From the NCBI GenBank assembly GCA_019614645.1, contig JABWDB010000001.1:28575501-28639500 (forward strand): a DNA stretch of 64,000 nt, given 5' to 3'. The DNA comes from Stratiolaelaps scimitus. Lineage: Eukaryota > Arthropoda > Arachnida > Mesostigmata > Laelapidae. Positions within the stretch are counted from its first letter, which is position 1. Each line of letters starts with the position of its first letter. The position numbers and the translations under genes were made by a program. The notes beneath the pieces are model-generated. The model did no database searches. It had not been told where the DNA came from and was given only the letters and a program-made list of their open reading frames with translations. Of the stretch, positions 27,501-41,300 are shown piece after piece.

Positions 27501-28780
27501 GAATTGTATCACTACTGTATGCGAGCTATGTGACCATGACAGGCTGTAGCCGTTGGCGCAAGTGGGCGACACAGACCAGGATGGCGCGCAATAATAAGGA
27601 GATAATGATGTTTTGGCTCCTCTTTTCACCTTACTCGAGTAATCTCTCTCTCTCTATTGCTCTCTCTCTCTCTGGCTTTCTCTCACTCGCTCAATCATTC
27701 GCCTACACACGCAAATATACTAATTGCTCTAAATTGGATGTAACGATGTTAGACGGCGTAACGGGACTAATAATGAGTTCGTAGTCGAATACGCACGTAG
27801 ATCGAAAATACGCCCAAATAGCCTGTCTGTTCTTCGTATCTGTACCGTCCTGTTTCACAGACAGATATATATATATATATATATATACGCTATGGTAATT
27901 TTCACTCAATCTGTCTCGGCCTTTGTTCTATGTACGCTCCTCACTGGAGATGGCTCAGCGGTGCGGGAACGGGCTGTAATTCAGCTACGACGACATTTCA
28001 TTTGTTAATCGGCCGTCGGAGTCGGCCGAATAACCGACTTGTTTACGATCTGTTGTCGAATAGTTGAGGTTTTGTCCGGCTGCTGATAAAGGCAATTGCG
28101 CCATTTGGATGCATCTGGAGCCATCTCCTACGTTAGTCGCTGGCTCGTGTAAGATTAGAGAATATATTCTTCTTCAAGCAACACAAAATAGGCGCATAAA
28201 TGCTCTTAAACTCAAGAAAGATAAAGCAATGTCCTCTGTACAGCCCTGCACAACCCATAAGAGTGGTTCTAGTGGCCGCATTTGCATAAGCACGCACCGT
28301 TGCACTAATGCTAAGCAATGGCACTATCCTTATCGCAAGCGACTGCGGAACGGCCCCACACCTCAGCGGCACAAAGAGGCAAATTCGAAGGCAAGGTACA
28401 CGCCGCCAACCGACGCGAGCAACCAGATGCGTGAGGCATTCTATGTGCTGCTGTTCGTGGTGGTGGTGGTTTGCATAGCAACTGCTGAACAGGCTTCAGG
28501 GGAGGCTTGCGGAGTGGCACCTTCAGTGGACGCTCGATTTTATGGCCTAGTGCTTCAGACGGGAGAGTCATATCATCCTCGTATGACGTTCAATAAAGAA
28601 ACCGCCAATATGAGCTCTTATTTTTTAGAAAGTGCCACAGATGGGTGGATCTCATAAGGTGTTTGTGCGGACACAGAGTGTAGGTGCACCGTGATATTTT
28701 GAGACCGGCTCGTTTTTGCTCGTTTTTTTAGATAGCTCTCAGATCTATATATATATATATATAACTTTCGGTTCAACCTA

Positions 28781-28814
<34 letters not shown>

Positions 28815-31800
28815 TTCGACCGACTTCACCAATACTATCGGACCATCTCTTCCTTCCGTACGATGCGTCCCCATGCTCAGATTTACTCATTAAGCGGTCG
28901 CGGATGGACACTATTTCGAACATATATTCGAATCAAATTCGATCTTATGTTATTAAAACCCACGTGTGTCTCCTCCGAACATGAGACGCACACGAATGCA
29001 CCACCGCGCTAACTTGGTCCTAGCCACTGTCTAATCACCAACAAAAGCTCGAAGGTGAAAGAGAAGCTGTCAGAGGTCTTCGGCGCATGGCAAAATCGCT
29101 GTATTCCAGTCGTCTACCGAACGACCCCTCGTTTATCTGCCCGTTTATCCACTTCGGCCAAGATATCCGTAGAACTATTATCTACTTCGTTCGCTTTTTC
29201 CTCTTTGCCGCTTCGTTGTTCTCTTTTTTTTTTCGTTGGCGTTGCCGCCTTCGACGACCGTTGTTTTCGTCGTCGTCGTCTGCTTTAGCCGTTTCGTCTG
29301 CTGATCCTATTTCTACCACTTCTAGGAGTGCAACTCGCCGCACTTCAGCGTCCTGCTGCTGCTGCTGCTGCTCCCGCCCTGCTCCTCCTGATCGCTGCTC
29401 TTGGAACCTTCTATTCTAGTGGATCCTTTCCCTCTCGCTCTCTTCGGTGTTTTCCTTTTTACTTCGTCCGCTTCTGTCCGCGGTTCGTTCATTCGTGCTC
29501 GGTTCGTCTCTCTTCGTTGCCTGTTTGAATTCGTTATCTGAGACGAACCGAAGGAAAAGCCAGAGAGACAGACAAACGAAAAGGTCGAGTTAGGTGGGCA
29601 CAGAGAGAACAAGAAAGAGAGAGAGAGGGGGGGGTGCGGGGGGGCGAACGAAAGTGAGTGAGTCGGCAGGAGACGAGCGGACGTTTCTTTCTTTCCACTC
29701 CTGCGATCGCTGCTTCTTCCACAGCAGCAGCAGCAGCAGCGGCCGCCGCCGCCGCCACCACCACTTCTGTTACTACTCCTGTGGCGGCACTCGTGGCGGC
29801 GACATCGGCGACAACGGCTACGGGCGACACGCACCGTGGCACGGTACGAACAGCCACGACAGCGGCAGCAGCAGCAGCAGCAGTCGAACGGACGGCGGCG
29901 GAACGCTTTTCTTTTGCGTTCTTCCCCTTCAATCTAATCCTCGTTTCGATTCGTGAAGACGGATGTCACTCGTTGTTGAAGAGGAGCAGGACGCCGAACC
30001 GACGAACGAACGAACGAACGGCGCTGCTGAGCAAAAAAAGGAGCGACGAAGGGGAAAACGCCAGCAGAGCAGAAGCGGGTGTACTCCAGCCACCACTGCC
30101 GCCGCCGTCGCCGCGTTTGGTCTCGGGACAGCCAGGCCAAATAGAAGGATGACAGGGTCTTTTTACTCGGCGCGGATGGACGCCCGGTCGGCCGCTCGCC
30201 CGCTCTCTCACTCACTCGCTATTTTTTCGCTCTTACTCTCCCCCGCCCCATCTTTCTCTCTCTCTATCTCTCCCTCTCTCTCTCTGTCTCTCGTTTTCCA
30301 AGTCAGACGATCGAAGGGCCTTCCCGGGCCGCTGCTGCTACCACCACCACCAGCATAGTTACAGCAGCCTCAGCAACCTCTGGCAGCAGCCTCTTATTGG
30401 CTGGAGAATCGGGAATGGCTGTCGGGGGTCCGAAGATGGCGAGGGGCGAATGAAGATGAGAGCGTTTCGAAGGAGAAGGCGGACAAGATGCGAGAAAAGG
30501 TTGGACGAATGGTCCAACCAGGATCAGGGGCTCTACAAGAAATGCTGCTGGGGATGGATAGGACAGTGGATGACCAAAGCATGTTATGATGTCCCTGTCT
30601 GAGTGCCCGAGTGTTGGAAATAACCTTTTTCCAGTTGAGGCAAAACACAGGCGGAGCTGGCGGCCGGCGGTTGTAACAGCGGGACCACTGTCTTATTTTG
30701 CTACTGCTCGAAAGAGACTCGGTTAGTTACGAAGGCCCCGCCGCTCTCGACAACCAGACGTTGGTACGACTAAATACTAGCTATGCTAGTAGGTGCCCTT
30801 ACAAATAGGAAATGTGTGACATATGAGGGAGGATCCTTGATCCTGATCTTCTTGTTACTGTTATACAGCAAACGATCTGTCTGGCGAGGTCAGGAGTTTA
30901 TTTGGGTATAATAATAGTAATAATAGTCGAGGTGAATGAACTCAGTACATAACATATTTCGAGGCAGTAAATCCGCAAGTATCATGAATCTTAAAAAACA
31001 AAACTCAGGCCAAATGGACGAATCCGATTACTCAACAATTGGCAATGTCGCTCAGACGTATGATGCTTTATAAATATAACTCATATAGATAAATATCACT
31101 CGACAGTCACAATACGTTTCGTTGTCATTTACTACTCAACGGCGACAGCAATGCTCAATGCAATCCAGCAAGGCGCTGCGTATTCCACAGTTTTAGTTCC
31201 GGGGTTCGAACAGCCCCCCCCGGGCTCAGATAACAGCCTGAATGAGGAAGAGAAGCCTGAATGAACAGCATCTCCAGCAAAAGTAGTCACCATCTCCATA
31301 TGTATAGAGTTTATCGTTCCCACGTGAACGGCGCCAACTGATCAGGGTCGTCGACCAGGTGAACTAACAAAGACGATTTACAATTGATTCGACTAGATCA
31401 GTTAAGTCGAACTGAATCGATCGATGGATCGAGAGTGAAGTCAGTTCTTCGATTCCGTACCACCCCTATGCTAGGCCACATTCATCCGACCTCCCGTCGA
31501 TGTTCGACAGCGCCGCTCGGTCGGCTCATTCTGCCGGACAGTGATTCGACGGCGGTGGAAGCCCAATTCGGCCAGCCCAGCCGGTTTGGTACGGCCCTGT
31601 GGCTGGCTGAGAACGGCGATAAGATAACAGCCATCGATCAACTCCACTCAATATATGCAGATCGTATCTCGCGCTCTCTCCCCTCCAAACGCCTGCCAAC
31701 ATGAACTAGCAGCTGGCGGCCCGTGGCCACCTACAAAGACCCTGGCTCCGAGACGGAGTCCTGTTAAACTCCATTTTACTCCGGAACGATTGAGACTATT

Positions 31801-32349
31801 GGCCGACCATGGTGCCTAGAACGGCTATCGATAAACGCGAGAAACTTACGAAACTGAACGAGTCCGCGTGGAAAAAGAACTCACGGATCGAGAATACTCT
31901 GCGCGATAACGAAATGTACACGAATCGTATATGATTCGCATCGTATCGAGTGGGACATAATTAAGGATCTAGTATTATTCGTATATATAATTATATCATT
32001 GTTTATTTTTCGCATGCAAAAAACGTTCTGTTTTACAGAAACGATTCGTATAGGGATCCACAAGTTCAGGGGAAGACGAATGTCGAGACATGAAAGTATT
32101 TCTTCGAAACAAGATACCCTGCGAAACGGATGTTGCTTCGATAAAAAAAAACCCAGCAAAACTAGACGCGGTTTTCAGTAGCTTAAGGACGACTCATGGC
32201 TTTACTGGATTTCGACGTCTACGTTGATGAGCTCATTTTTTGTTTTGTCTACGATCGTCATGTGTTGATGTTCGAATATTATGAGCGAGATTGCGGCGGT
32301 TGTGAACGGCACTATGGCTAGCCTTAAAATGGAAAAAACGATTTCTCTA

Positions 32350-32394
<45 letters not shown>

Positions 32395-35300
32395 GCTTCG
32401 GCAGAGCTCGTATGATTGAGTGAGCTCGTTTCAATGGAACACAGATGACATCGTCCCATATCGACTCATTGTGGTCGCGGCTGGACCTCCGGATCAGCGA
32501 CCATGACACGTCAACCAACCGGCGACACTCACTCCTATTTGGGTACAGATTATTACGGCATTTTTATAGCCAGTCTTTGTACGTCAACTGACAATGGCGA
32601 CCGTTGAAAAGGTTCCAGGAGGATGCTCCAGCTCGATTTTCGGAAGCCAACACAATGGATATCTGTATTTATATTCTGCGACGATTCATGTTGCCGACTG
32701 GGAGAGCACGCGTTTAGAAAACCCAATGTTATAGAGGAGCCGAAAGAGGGCAGCGCCAAAAACAATCGGAAAGTGACCGCCATTTTTTTTGTGGCGATAA
32801 CGCAGATTCGTCATGTGATGCTATAGCTGGAAAACGAGCGGACAATATTCCGATTGGTGGACCCATTTACTTCCAAACATATTGACAGTTCAAGGTGGCC
32901 CCACCATCGTTCAAACCCCAACGGTGAAGGCAAACATGAGTATTTCCCGGCCGACTCGTCGGTGTGTCTACGAGCTAGCTTTTACATGTATGTATAGTAT
33001 CGTAACGAGCAATAGCCGGTGGAAAAATGCACAACTCTCTCAAGTCTACGGCGGGATTCGAACCCGCGTATTTGGACATATCTCGCTGCCGGCCCATGAA
33101 CCTAAGTTGTGGCACTAGTTATTGCGACGTTGCTGCCTCAGCCATCACGAACGGGGTCGAATGAACCACTAGCAAGGGAACCGAATTGACGAAGGATCTG
33201 ATTTATTTTTCTCGAAGTTAAGTTTACCGAAAAGCATTGCTTAGGGTGGACCAGATGGCATTATACATTTACCCACCGCTTGCTGAAATCATTGGCCAGA
33301 TGGTACTATACATTTATCCACAGCTCGTTAAAATCATTGTTCTACCCGCAAATTTCACAGAATGCTTGGCATAATTTAATAACAGAATAATATAATACGT
33401 GAAATGGTTTCTCATACAACTTCAAAAAAAAAAAATATATATATATATATATAGTATATACAATAGGTCATGATGTCATCATCATAGATATATTCGCATA
33501 TAAGCAGACGTGGCCACTCTTCGGAAAAAAACTGCGCAAGATGAGTACTTGCAGGTTCTACATCGCGAGTTTTCTTTAATAGCAAAAGAACGGTGTCTCC
33601 CACTATTGTCAATGACTGCTTAAAATTATTCTTTTTTAATGACACAAGCTTCGTGTACGGCGCACACCGAGCGTAAACTGGCAACTCTTTCGAAATCACC
33701 CACCTAAAGTCTCAGCTGACCGCTTCACCGCCGAGTTGAATGCTAATGTTTTATTAGTGTACGAACAAATATATAGGACAGCATAGAATCAGCCGCAAGG
33801 ACATACGTCATGCATGTGGCTCGACCGCTTAAGAGATCTCTAGATTTCGCAGACTTCCGTCACATGACTTCGACATATTGTGAACTGCTTACCAAATATA
33901 CACAAAGTCAACAACGATAATAACATTAACGCCTCGCAGCTCGAGGTACATGAATACCGGTTGCCGGTCTTCGCCTAAGACCCATCTTGCAGTTGATAAC
34001 ATTCGCGTTCAAAAAAACCGCTTCCTTCTTGCCGTTCTCTTTCCAATCCCTATCCGTCGACAATGGGGCAAAGGGCAGAGCTCTGAAGCAAATAATCAAA
34101 AGTTTCCCACCCGTGAAACAGTCCCTTTTGCAGGGCTATTAACGACCCATTTAATATATAAATGGGCGCCGCGAGGCAGGACCTGGCTTGCTAGGCCTGC
34201 TGCCGGTTGGATGCCGTCACGGCACCGCCGCTACCGTCGTCCCGTCCACTGCATTATAGGGTCCGCGACGATGACGGCAAAGTGGAACGGGTGGAACAGG
34301 GGACCACGTACGAACCACCGGGCTGGGCTCGTCGAAGTCGTGGTGGCAGCAAGGAGGAGCGGTCGGCTGGGCGACCTCCTTGAAAATATTGAAATTTCCT
34401 CCGCCTCGTCCTCATCCGCAGACTCGGTGACTCCCTTCGCTTTCTGAGGCCACCCGTGTGCACACAACCAATGGCAACGACGTTACGCCTGACTACTATT
34501 GCTACCACTACCTCCACGACGACGAAGACGACTAGTCACTACCGAAGGCTGCAGAAACCGAGCAGAACCCGAGACCAAAACCAAGGCGAGGTGGAGGTTG
34601 GGCGCACGCTTGCAGGTCATGTTTGAAAGGGTACAGAAAAGGCAAGGAGAAACTGTACAGCAAAAGGCTGATGGTGCCTGTTACTGTTCACGGGCGCATG
34701 CAACTGCACTCAAATGCTGCAACGAGCGACTATCGGGGACGATGAAATGCAGGAGGTCGGTGGCTTGATCCCTAAGTCTCCTAGTCCCTCGGGGGTGTCA
34801 GTGAACTTTCCGACAAGGACTGAACCCTCTTAGTCGGTCGGTCTCTTTCGTACTCTGTTCGTTCATCGCCAATTCGCCCCAATACGTACACAGACACACC
34901 CACGTGCACTTGGGCATATGGCATGACTAATAGCAACTGCTGACTCAATGTCTATGGAGCTACACGACCGTGATCCAAAGATTGAGGACTCGGGGGCGGA
35001 AAATTCACTAACCGAAATTTCACTAACGTTAACAGCCAATTGCGACAGCGTAGGTTTGTGAAACGTGCATGCGAGAAAGAGTGTGTGCTTGTTAAGCGCA
35101 AAGCAGAAATATGCTTCGAACGCTAACGACAACACCAATGACTGCGTTGATAGTATGAATGAGAGCTGAGGAGTGTGGTCTGCCCTCACGGTCGTGAAGG
35201 CTCCAACGATGCTGCAGACAATATGCCCTCTTCGCGGCCACCGCTGCAATCGGTCGTCGGCGCGGTAGTTGCCGTACTTGTCGAAATAGGACGGCTACTC

Positions 35301-38300
35301 CGGCGGCGGTGAGTGGGTTGTGGTGCGCCGCCTCCTCATGCCAACCACCAGGCCAAGGCAAGCCTACCTTCCTTCCCATCTCGGCCTCGGATCGCCATCA
35401 TTAAATTTGCATTTTCAATCATCCATTCTCAATCTCATCCACGACGGCGCGCCACGAACCGGCCAATGTCGCGCGAGGGAGCGGCCGACCACCGGGCGAG
35501 CAAGAGAACCAAAGGCGGAGGAGACGGAGCGACTACCGACGACGAGAGATAGCCAGAGCGCCTGCCTGTGTGTGTGTGTGTATGCATAAGAGAAGAACAA
35601 AGACACGCAGTGTACTGCACCGTACGGCGGGAGGTGCCCCCGTAGGCTGTTCTCATAGGTAGGCATAAACGTAGTATGGAGGGAGTGACGGGCAAAATGG
35701 GGCGGCGCCGCGCATCTCCCGACCGTAACCCTCGACATAGCCGCCTCTCAAGACGAGGTTTTCTACAAGGCAAGCAAACGCTCCCCCCGCTCGAGGGAAC
35801 AAGCGGCCGTGTTCCGTGCGCCCTGTCCAATCGCAGTTCCGTCGCTGGTTCGCCAATAGCGTTCATCGTTCGTTCGCCTACGAGCGGCGACTGACGAGGC
35901 CGACCTAGTGGTAATGGTCTAACCGCTACCGAGGAGTGCATGTAGGACAAGGCGTAAGCAAAAGCGATCCGTCTAATTCCTCTCGATGAGGCAAGGCAGA
36001 AGCGAACGCCGCGAGCAGATCCAGAGGGGAATAAAGACGCTGACGAGCATCGTTACGAAGACGGCGAGTGCACTACGATAACCCCGAAGACCATCACAGG
36101 AAAGGGGACGAGAAAGGAGCAGAAGGAAACAACCAAGGAATCGACGACGACGACGAAATGGATCGAACAAACGATGGGCTGGCTTCTTCGGCTGGCTTCT
36201 CCGTCTTTAATGCCTCGTCTGCTGCTGCGGCTGCCTATGAACGACTTCGGTAGCGCAGCGTTGTTCTTGTTCCTCTCTGGAAAAGCGGACGAAATCCGTC
36301 TATTGTCGTTTTCGTGAGCGAAGTGGATGCGAGAGAGGTAGAGAGAGAGAGAGAGAGAAAGAGAGGGCGAGTCGAGGGGCATAAAATTGTACATCGCAAT
36401 AACGATCACATGATTATAACAATGTTCAAACGTACGAGTCTAAACAAATGATGATATCGTTGGGCATAACAGGTGATTTTGTTTAAAAATCAACTATGTG
36501 TTTTAATTGACCAACTATATAGCTCGGCTAGTAAACCTGAACGTGCACTTGGGTGTTCAAGGCACGTTTTGCAGTGGCAGACTTGGAATAGATCGAGCGT
36601 ACTAAAGAAGACAACATACAAATCGAATTAAAAGAATTACTCAACAGTACGGTAGTGAACAAACTGAATCCACCAAGGCAGCTCAATATACCGAGCACTG
36701 CAGCACTGGGTCTGAATTTGCCGACGACAGGTCATATCGGCAGTTCGATCTTGAGCAGCCATATGGGGTCCCTGCTTATGACATTGGCAGGTGTCAGCCT
36801 AGAGATCCAACTTCAATATTATAGAGGCTTCTAGGTAGGACAACTGAATGATATGAATACGCTAAAAAACAGGCCCCTAACGGCCCCTAAAGGCCCGTCT
36901 TTCATTCTCTTGCCACCCGACCGACCGCCGGCGGAACGCTCCAGTGAACGCGAGGTGTAGGTTTAGATGTGCCTTTGTGTGGGTGTGCGACATTCACAAA
37001 ACTCCGATCGAGCAGGCGAACACATGGCGGTCTTCGTCTACCGGTGAACGACATCGGTCATATGTCTAGGAGATATCCAGGACGTTGCTTTTATGTTTGT
37101 ATTAACGGTACGTAGAACATCGGATCAGCAAAGAAACATACATCCATGACCCTCGACTAGCAGCGCACCGTAATAACAATGGATGAAAACAGGTTACTGC
37201 AAACATGACGCAAAATGTTTAATTCAACAGAGAATATCACATGTGTACGACTGTTGTCACAACGCATCGTGAGACTTTTCTATTGAACCACAACCCTTGT
37301 GACTCTTGTGGGTGAATATTGATTTACTTATTTTCTTCGTAATATGTATGCACATATGTTTCATCTTTATCGGTTCACGAGGCAGTAGATGCTCTAAAGC
37401 TGCGAGACACGCACGTACATCAGACACTACAGAATTAACAATTAATTCAAATAATTCAACAACACTCCATAAAAAAGACAATGAGAATTTAGCGTCGCAT
37501 CTGGCAAAAAAATCGCCTAAATCAATTTGTCTGGTAAATAAGGGCACGAATGTAACCTGCAGTGACGATGCTGAGCCCATCGTCAACTTACCACGAAGGA
37601 GACAAGTAAGGTCGCACCGTAAACATATACAGGCATGGGTATCGCGTCGATGACACGGGCCTTTCATTTAGAACTCGACTGCCACACTGACAAACACGAA
37701 CGTCTACTGCCAACGAAGGTCTGCCTAGCCGTTCATAGGTTAGATGCTTCGGCGAGACCCCGTTGAAACTGTTTACATTCCGCCTGCGGGATGCTGGGAC
37801 AAGTCAAGCCGTGCAGGCCCGGGGGGGGTCCTACGCGAGCGACCCCCCTCTACTCGCTCGCACTGGATAGTAAGTAGCATTTACCTTCGCGCGCTCAGTA
37901 GCCTCTCGTAGGAGGCCAGCCGCCAGCTAAACATAGCTGCAGGGGATAGTAAACTGCTGACTAGAGGATTTCGAGTGTAGACATGTCGGGCTTTTGTGCT
38001 CGTCGGGAAGGGCCGAAGAGGGGCGCTCCCGGGGGTTTGCGGGAGTGTACCAGGGGAGCAACGTATCGGCGACGGAAAGCTGTACGACCGTTCAAGGCTA
38101 AATCAACCAAATGGAATGCAGATGAGCAGGGCTAACGTTGGCATCTGTAAAGCCTACCTGAGGCATCCGATCCGCGGCGACTGACACATTCAAAGCCAAA
38201 GCCAAGCAACGATACCCAAGCAACGTTCGCCGCTGACGAATTGACATTCAGAACAGAGCGGAGTGTGCTCGGAGCAACACTCACCTAAACTAACCGAAAG

Positions 38301-41300
38301 CCCACCAGGCCTACTTCGTACATCCTGCCAGTGATGCAACGTTGTCCTAACCTAAGGTTACAGCCCACATGGGGCAGGCTTGCGCGATGGGCACCAGTCA
38401 ACCACCGAGTAGACTTACGTCGGGTTTCGCGGAGACGCGTACAGAGCCGCACAGAGAATCCGATTCGATACTATATGGTACATTTAATGAAAAATACAAC
38501 AGCACAGACAGTTCCAGAATCAATTGTAGATTTACGTTGCTTGACGTTCCATAACGCAATGTTGCACTTTGTATAGCTATCACACTTTAGCGAATGATGA
38601 ATGGTATTCTCACTCATTTTCGGTGCGGTCCTGTCCACTATAATTGGCACTTCAGTGGTATTGACTTCACTGAGATTTAGTCCATAAAAAATTTGTGGGA
38701 AACTTCAGAAAATAAATAAATACAGTGCCTCTTTCTCTCTCTCTCTCTGTCTCTAACAACTGGCAACCCTTCTCGACTTCGAAACAGTGTTCGACAGGAA
38801 CAGTGGTAAGGCGATTATTGAGTTAAACTCACCCGTTGTGCATCTTGGCCTAATCATCATTACCGACCTGCATCGTTGCCTCAGGTACCACTTCAGCTAG
38901 CAAAAATGGCACCGGGGGTACACCCAGTGCACCTCGATTCATAGAGGTATCAACAGGAATAGCGTTAGCAGAAAATACGTCAGAAAACATGACTTGCTGA
39001 ACAGTGCGAAATTAAATCGGTTTCCACATAAAGGTTGGCCTTGACGTTCGGCAGAATGGCCCATATAGTATTTATTTAAATATAATTTATTGACATCGTA
39101 ATTAAATGAATCGTTTTGATTTTATATTCTCCACAAAAGACATTTTTTGTTAGTTTTTGTTTCGGAATAGTTTCATCATTGCCGATGCATTACTAGCGTT
39201 AGTTCGCCAGGATGGCGTGGGAACAAGGCCGGCGACCCGAAAGCATATGATTTCCGGTTCGAATCCCATAGGGCACATGTGAGCCGATGCGGTCTTGTAC
39301 TTGCAGATTTCGCAGTGAAGATTTATCAGTGGCAAAATCGAATGACTATTTTTATTTGTATAACTCCATAAAAGTCGACCCAAAGTTCCACGCTCATTTA
39401 GATTGATCTCTCAAATCGATTTGACTTTGTTTACTCAAGAGCTCAGTCTCTCATTGCTGACTCTATTACGATGTACAGCTTCGTAAATCCACGATGTAAT
39501 TCCCGTAAACCTATTCCTGGCTTGTAATTCCTACACAGCCTACACACAATATCAACGGAACACTAGCAATAATAGGCAGATTAGACAATAGGCGTCTTTG
39601 TTGTCTGTGGTTGTTGTCGATCAGGCGCTGACTCGTCGACACTTGGCGCTCGATGGGTTCGAGTGCCAGCACCAGGCCTGACTCTGCTGGTGTGCATACA
39701 CACACACACATGCAGCCGTGCACATACATATAATCACACACGTGAGCCCTAATAGACGTATCCACCCACACAGATACCTAGATATAATCGATAGACACAT
39801 GGGTACACACAAGACATCCCGTTCACAAAATATGATGTATTTTATTCAGTAATTTTTCTGGGGTACCTTTCGATATTATATATACAAACCATTATTGATT
39901 ACAAGCGATCGGCTGTCAGCACAATTTGTGCCTCAGCGAGCAATTTCTCGAGCCGTGGTATCGTCTCCCGGTGAGATACATGTTTGTTATGTAGCCTCGC
40001 TATGTGTACCTTCGTTCGATCACCCGCTCCGTCGCCCCATTTGCTATGATGACACCGCCTGTGCCCTTAGCAGACTCCAGCTGCCGCCAGATTCTTGAGC
40101 CTTGCAGAAGAACGAGAGGCTCGACCTTCTCGGCCCATGGAGACGTTCCCGTACGGAACGATGCGCGCAGGTGTTGTGGTCTGCCTGGCCGGTTCTGTCT
40201 GTGGGCGGCATCTATGAGCTTGATCAGTCCCAGCAGCGAATCAGCGAAAGGCTTTAAAACGTACCCCGGGGGGGGGGGGGGGGAGTCTCACAGGGGGTAA
40301 TTTTCAACGCGAGAGGCCCTTTCGTGCTTTAATAACCGGATAAGCAAATCTGAGCTTTAGCACACATGACGACCAATGACACAAACTGGTTGAGAACGGT
40401 TTTTGGGTCGATAGATATGTTTACCAATAGCGCCAATATCAATTGTACGATTTGTGAGCACAATAGAAAACCGAAAAAATAGATTCTTAAATAAATCTGT
40501 CCCTAACAGATCGCACTGAACTTTTACCTTTGCTATCAATATTTTAGTTTGTATCTATTTTTTATAGCCACAAGTTAATAGCAAACTAGTAGTCTAGTCA
40601 AATGTAGTATTACCTAAATGTGTAATACATCATTCTTATGCAATCTCCCAATAACAATATGACTCGTAATTACGGTTTAGCTGCTATACCCATTCGAAAA
40701 TCTGCACAAATCTCTCGTGTCCAGAGCACTCACTCGTGACGACGAGTTTCATATGCCACCTCATTCCAGAGAGAATTTCAAATTGTAACACTCGGTGAAT
40801 CCGTTATCCTTGCTGGAATTGATCATTTCTCTTTACCCTGAGTTAATACAAAATATGGTAAAGTGCTTAATATTTAAGTAAGATTTTTCGGACACCAACA
40901 ACTGTGACAAATGTCACAGTGCCAATTTTATCACTTGTCCAAAGGTCGTATGCATGACCTGGATTGCTTATTTTCTGTGCTTTTCTCCTCTGTAAACGTT
41001 CTATAGTACGTTCGTAATATTGCGCGACACTCCCAACTGACCAGATGCATGCCCCATATGAGTCGCTCGTTAACCATAGCTTCAACTAATGCGATGGGTA
41101 CAGTCGTGTTTAGTCCTTCATGCATTTATCTACAGCCAATATAGATCTGATATACTTCAATGCACACATTTGCTGAAGGATAAGGCTCATAGGCTATTTC
41201 AGTTCGGTTCATCATATCACACTATTTCATCAATCCTTTCGTCAAGTGCTCAATACTAAACGGTGAAGTGCAAATAAAAGCATATTGTGGCATATTCCAT

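Noticed and set aside
28200..28290. Minus-strand frame reading [13 protein letters not shown], reminiscent of the BMP1 prodomain GDIALDEEDLRAF
   Set aside because: The usable acceptor puts exon 1 in a different frame, and a stop follows soon after. The similarity is short and probably chance.
29322..29932. Poly-Ala/poly-Ser/poly-Cys frames on both strands
   Set aside because: Translation of (CAG)n, (CCG)n and (CAC)n repeats.
40931..41125. Possible transposase-like fragment on the minus strand
   Set aside because: The short frame and apparent similarity could not be tied to any named family motif.
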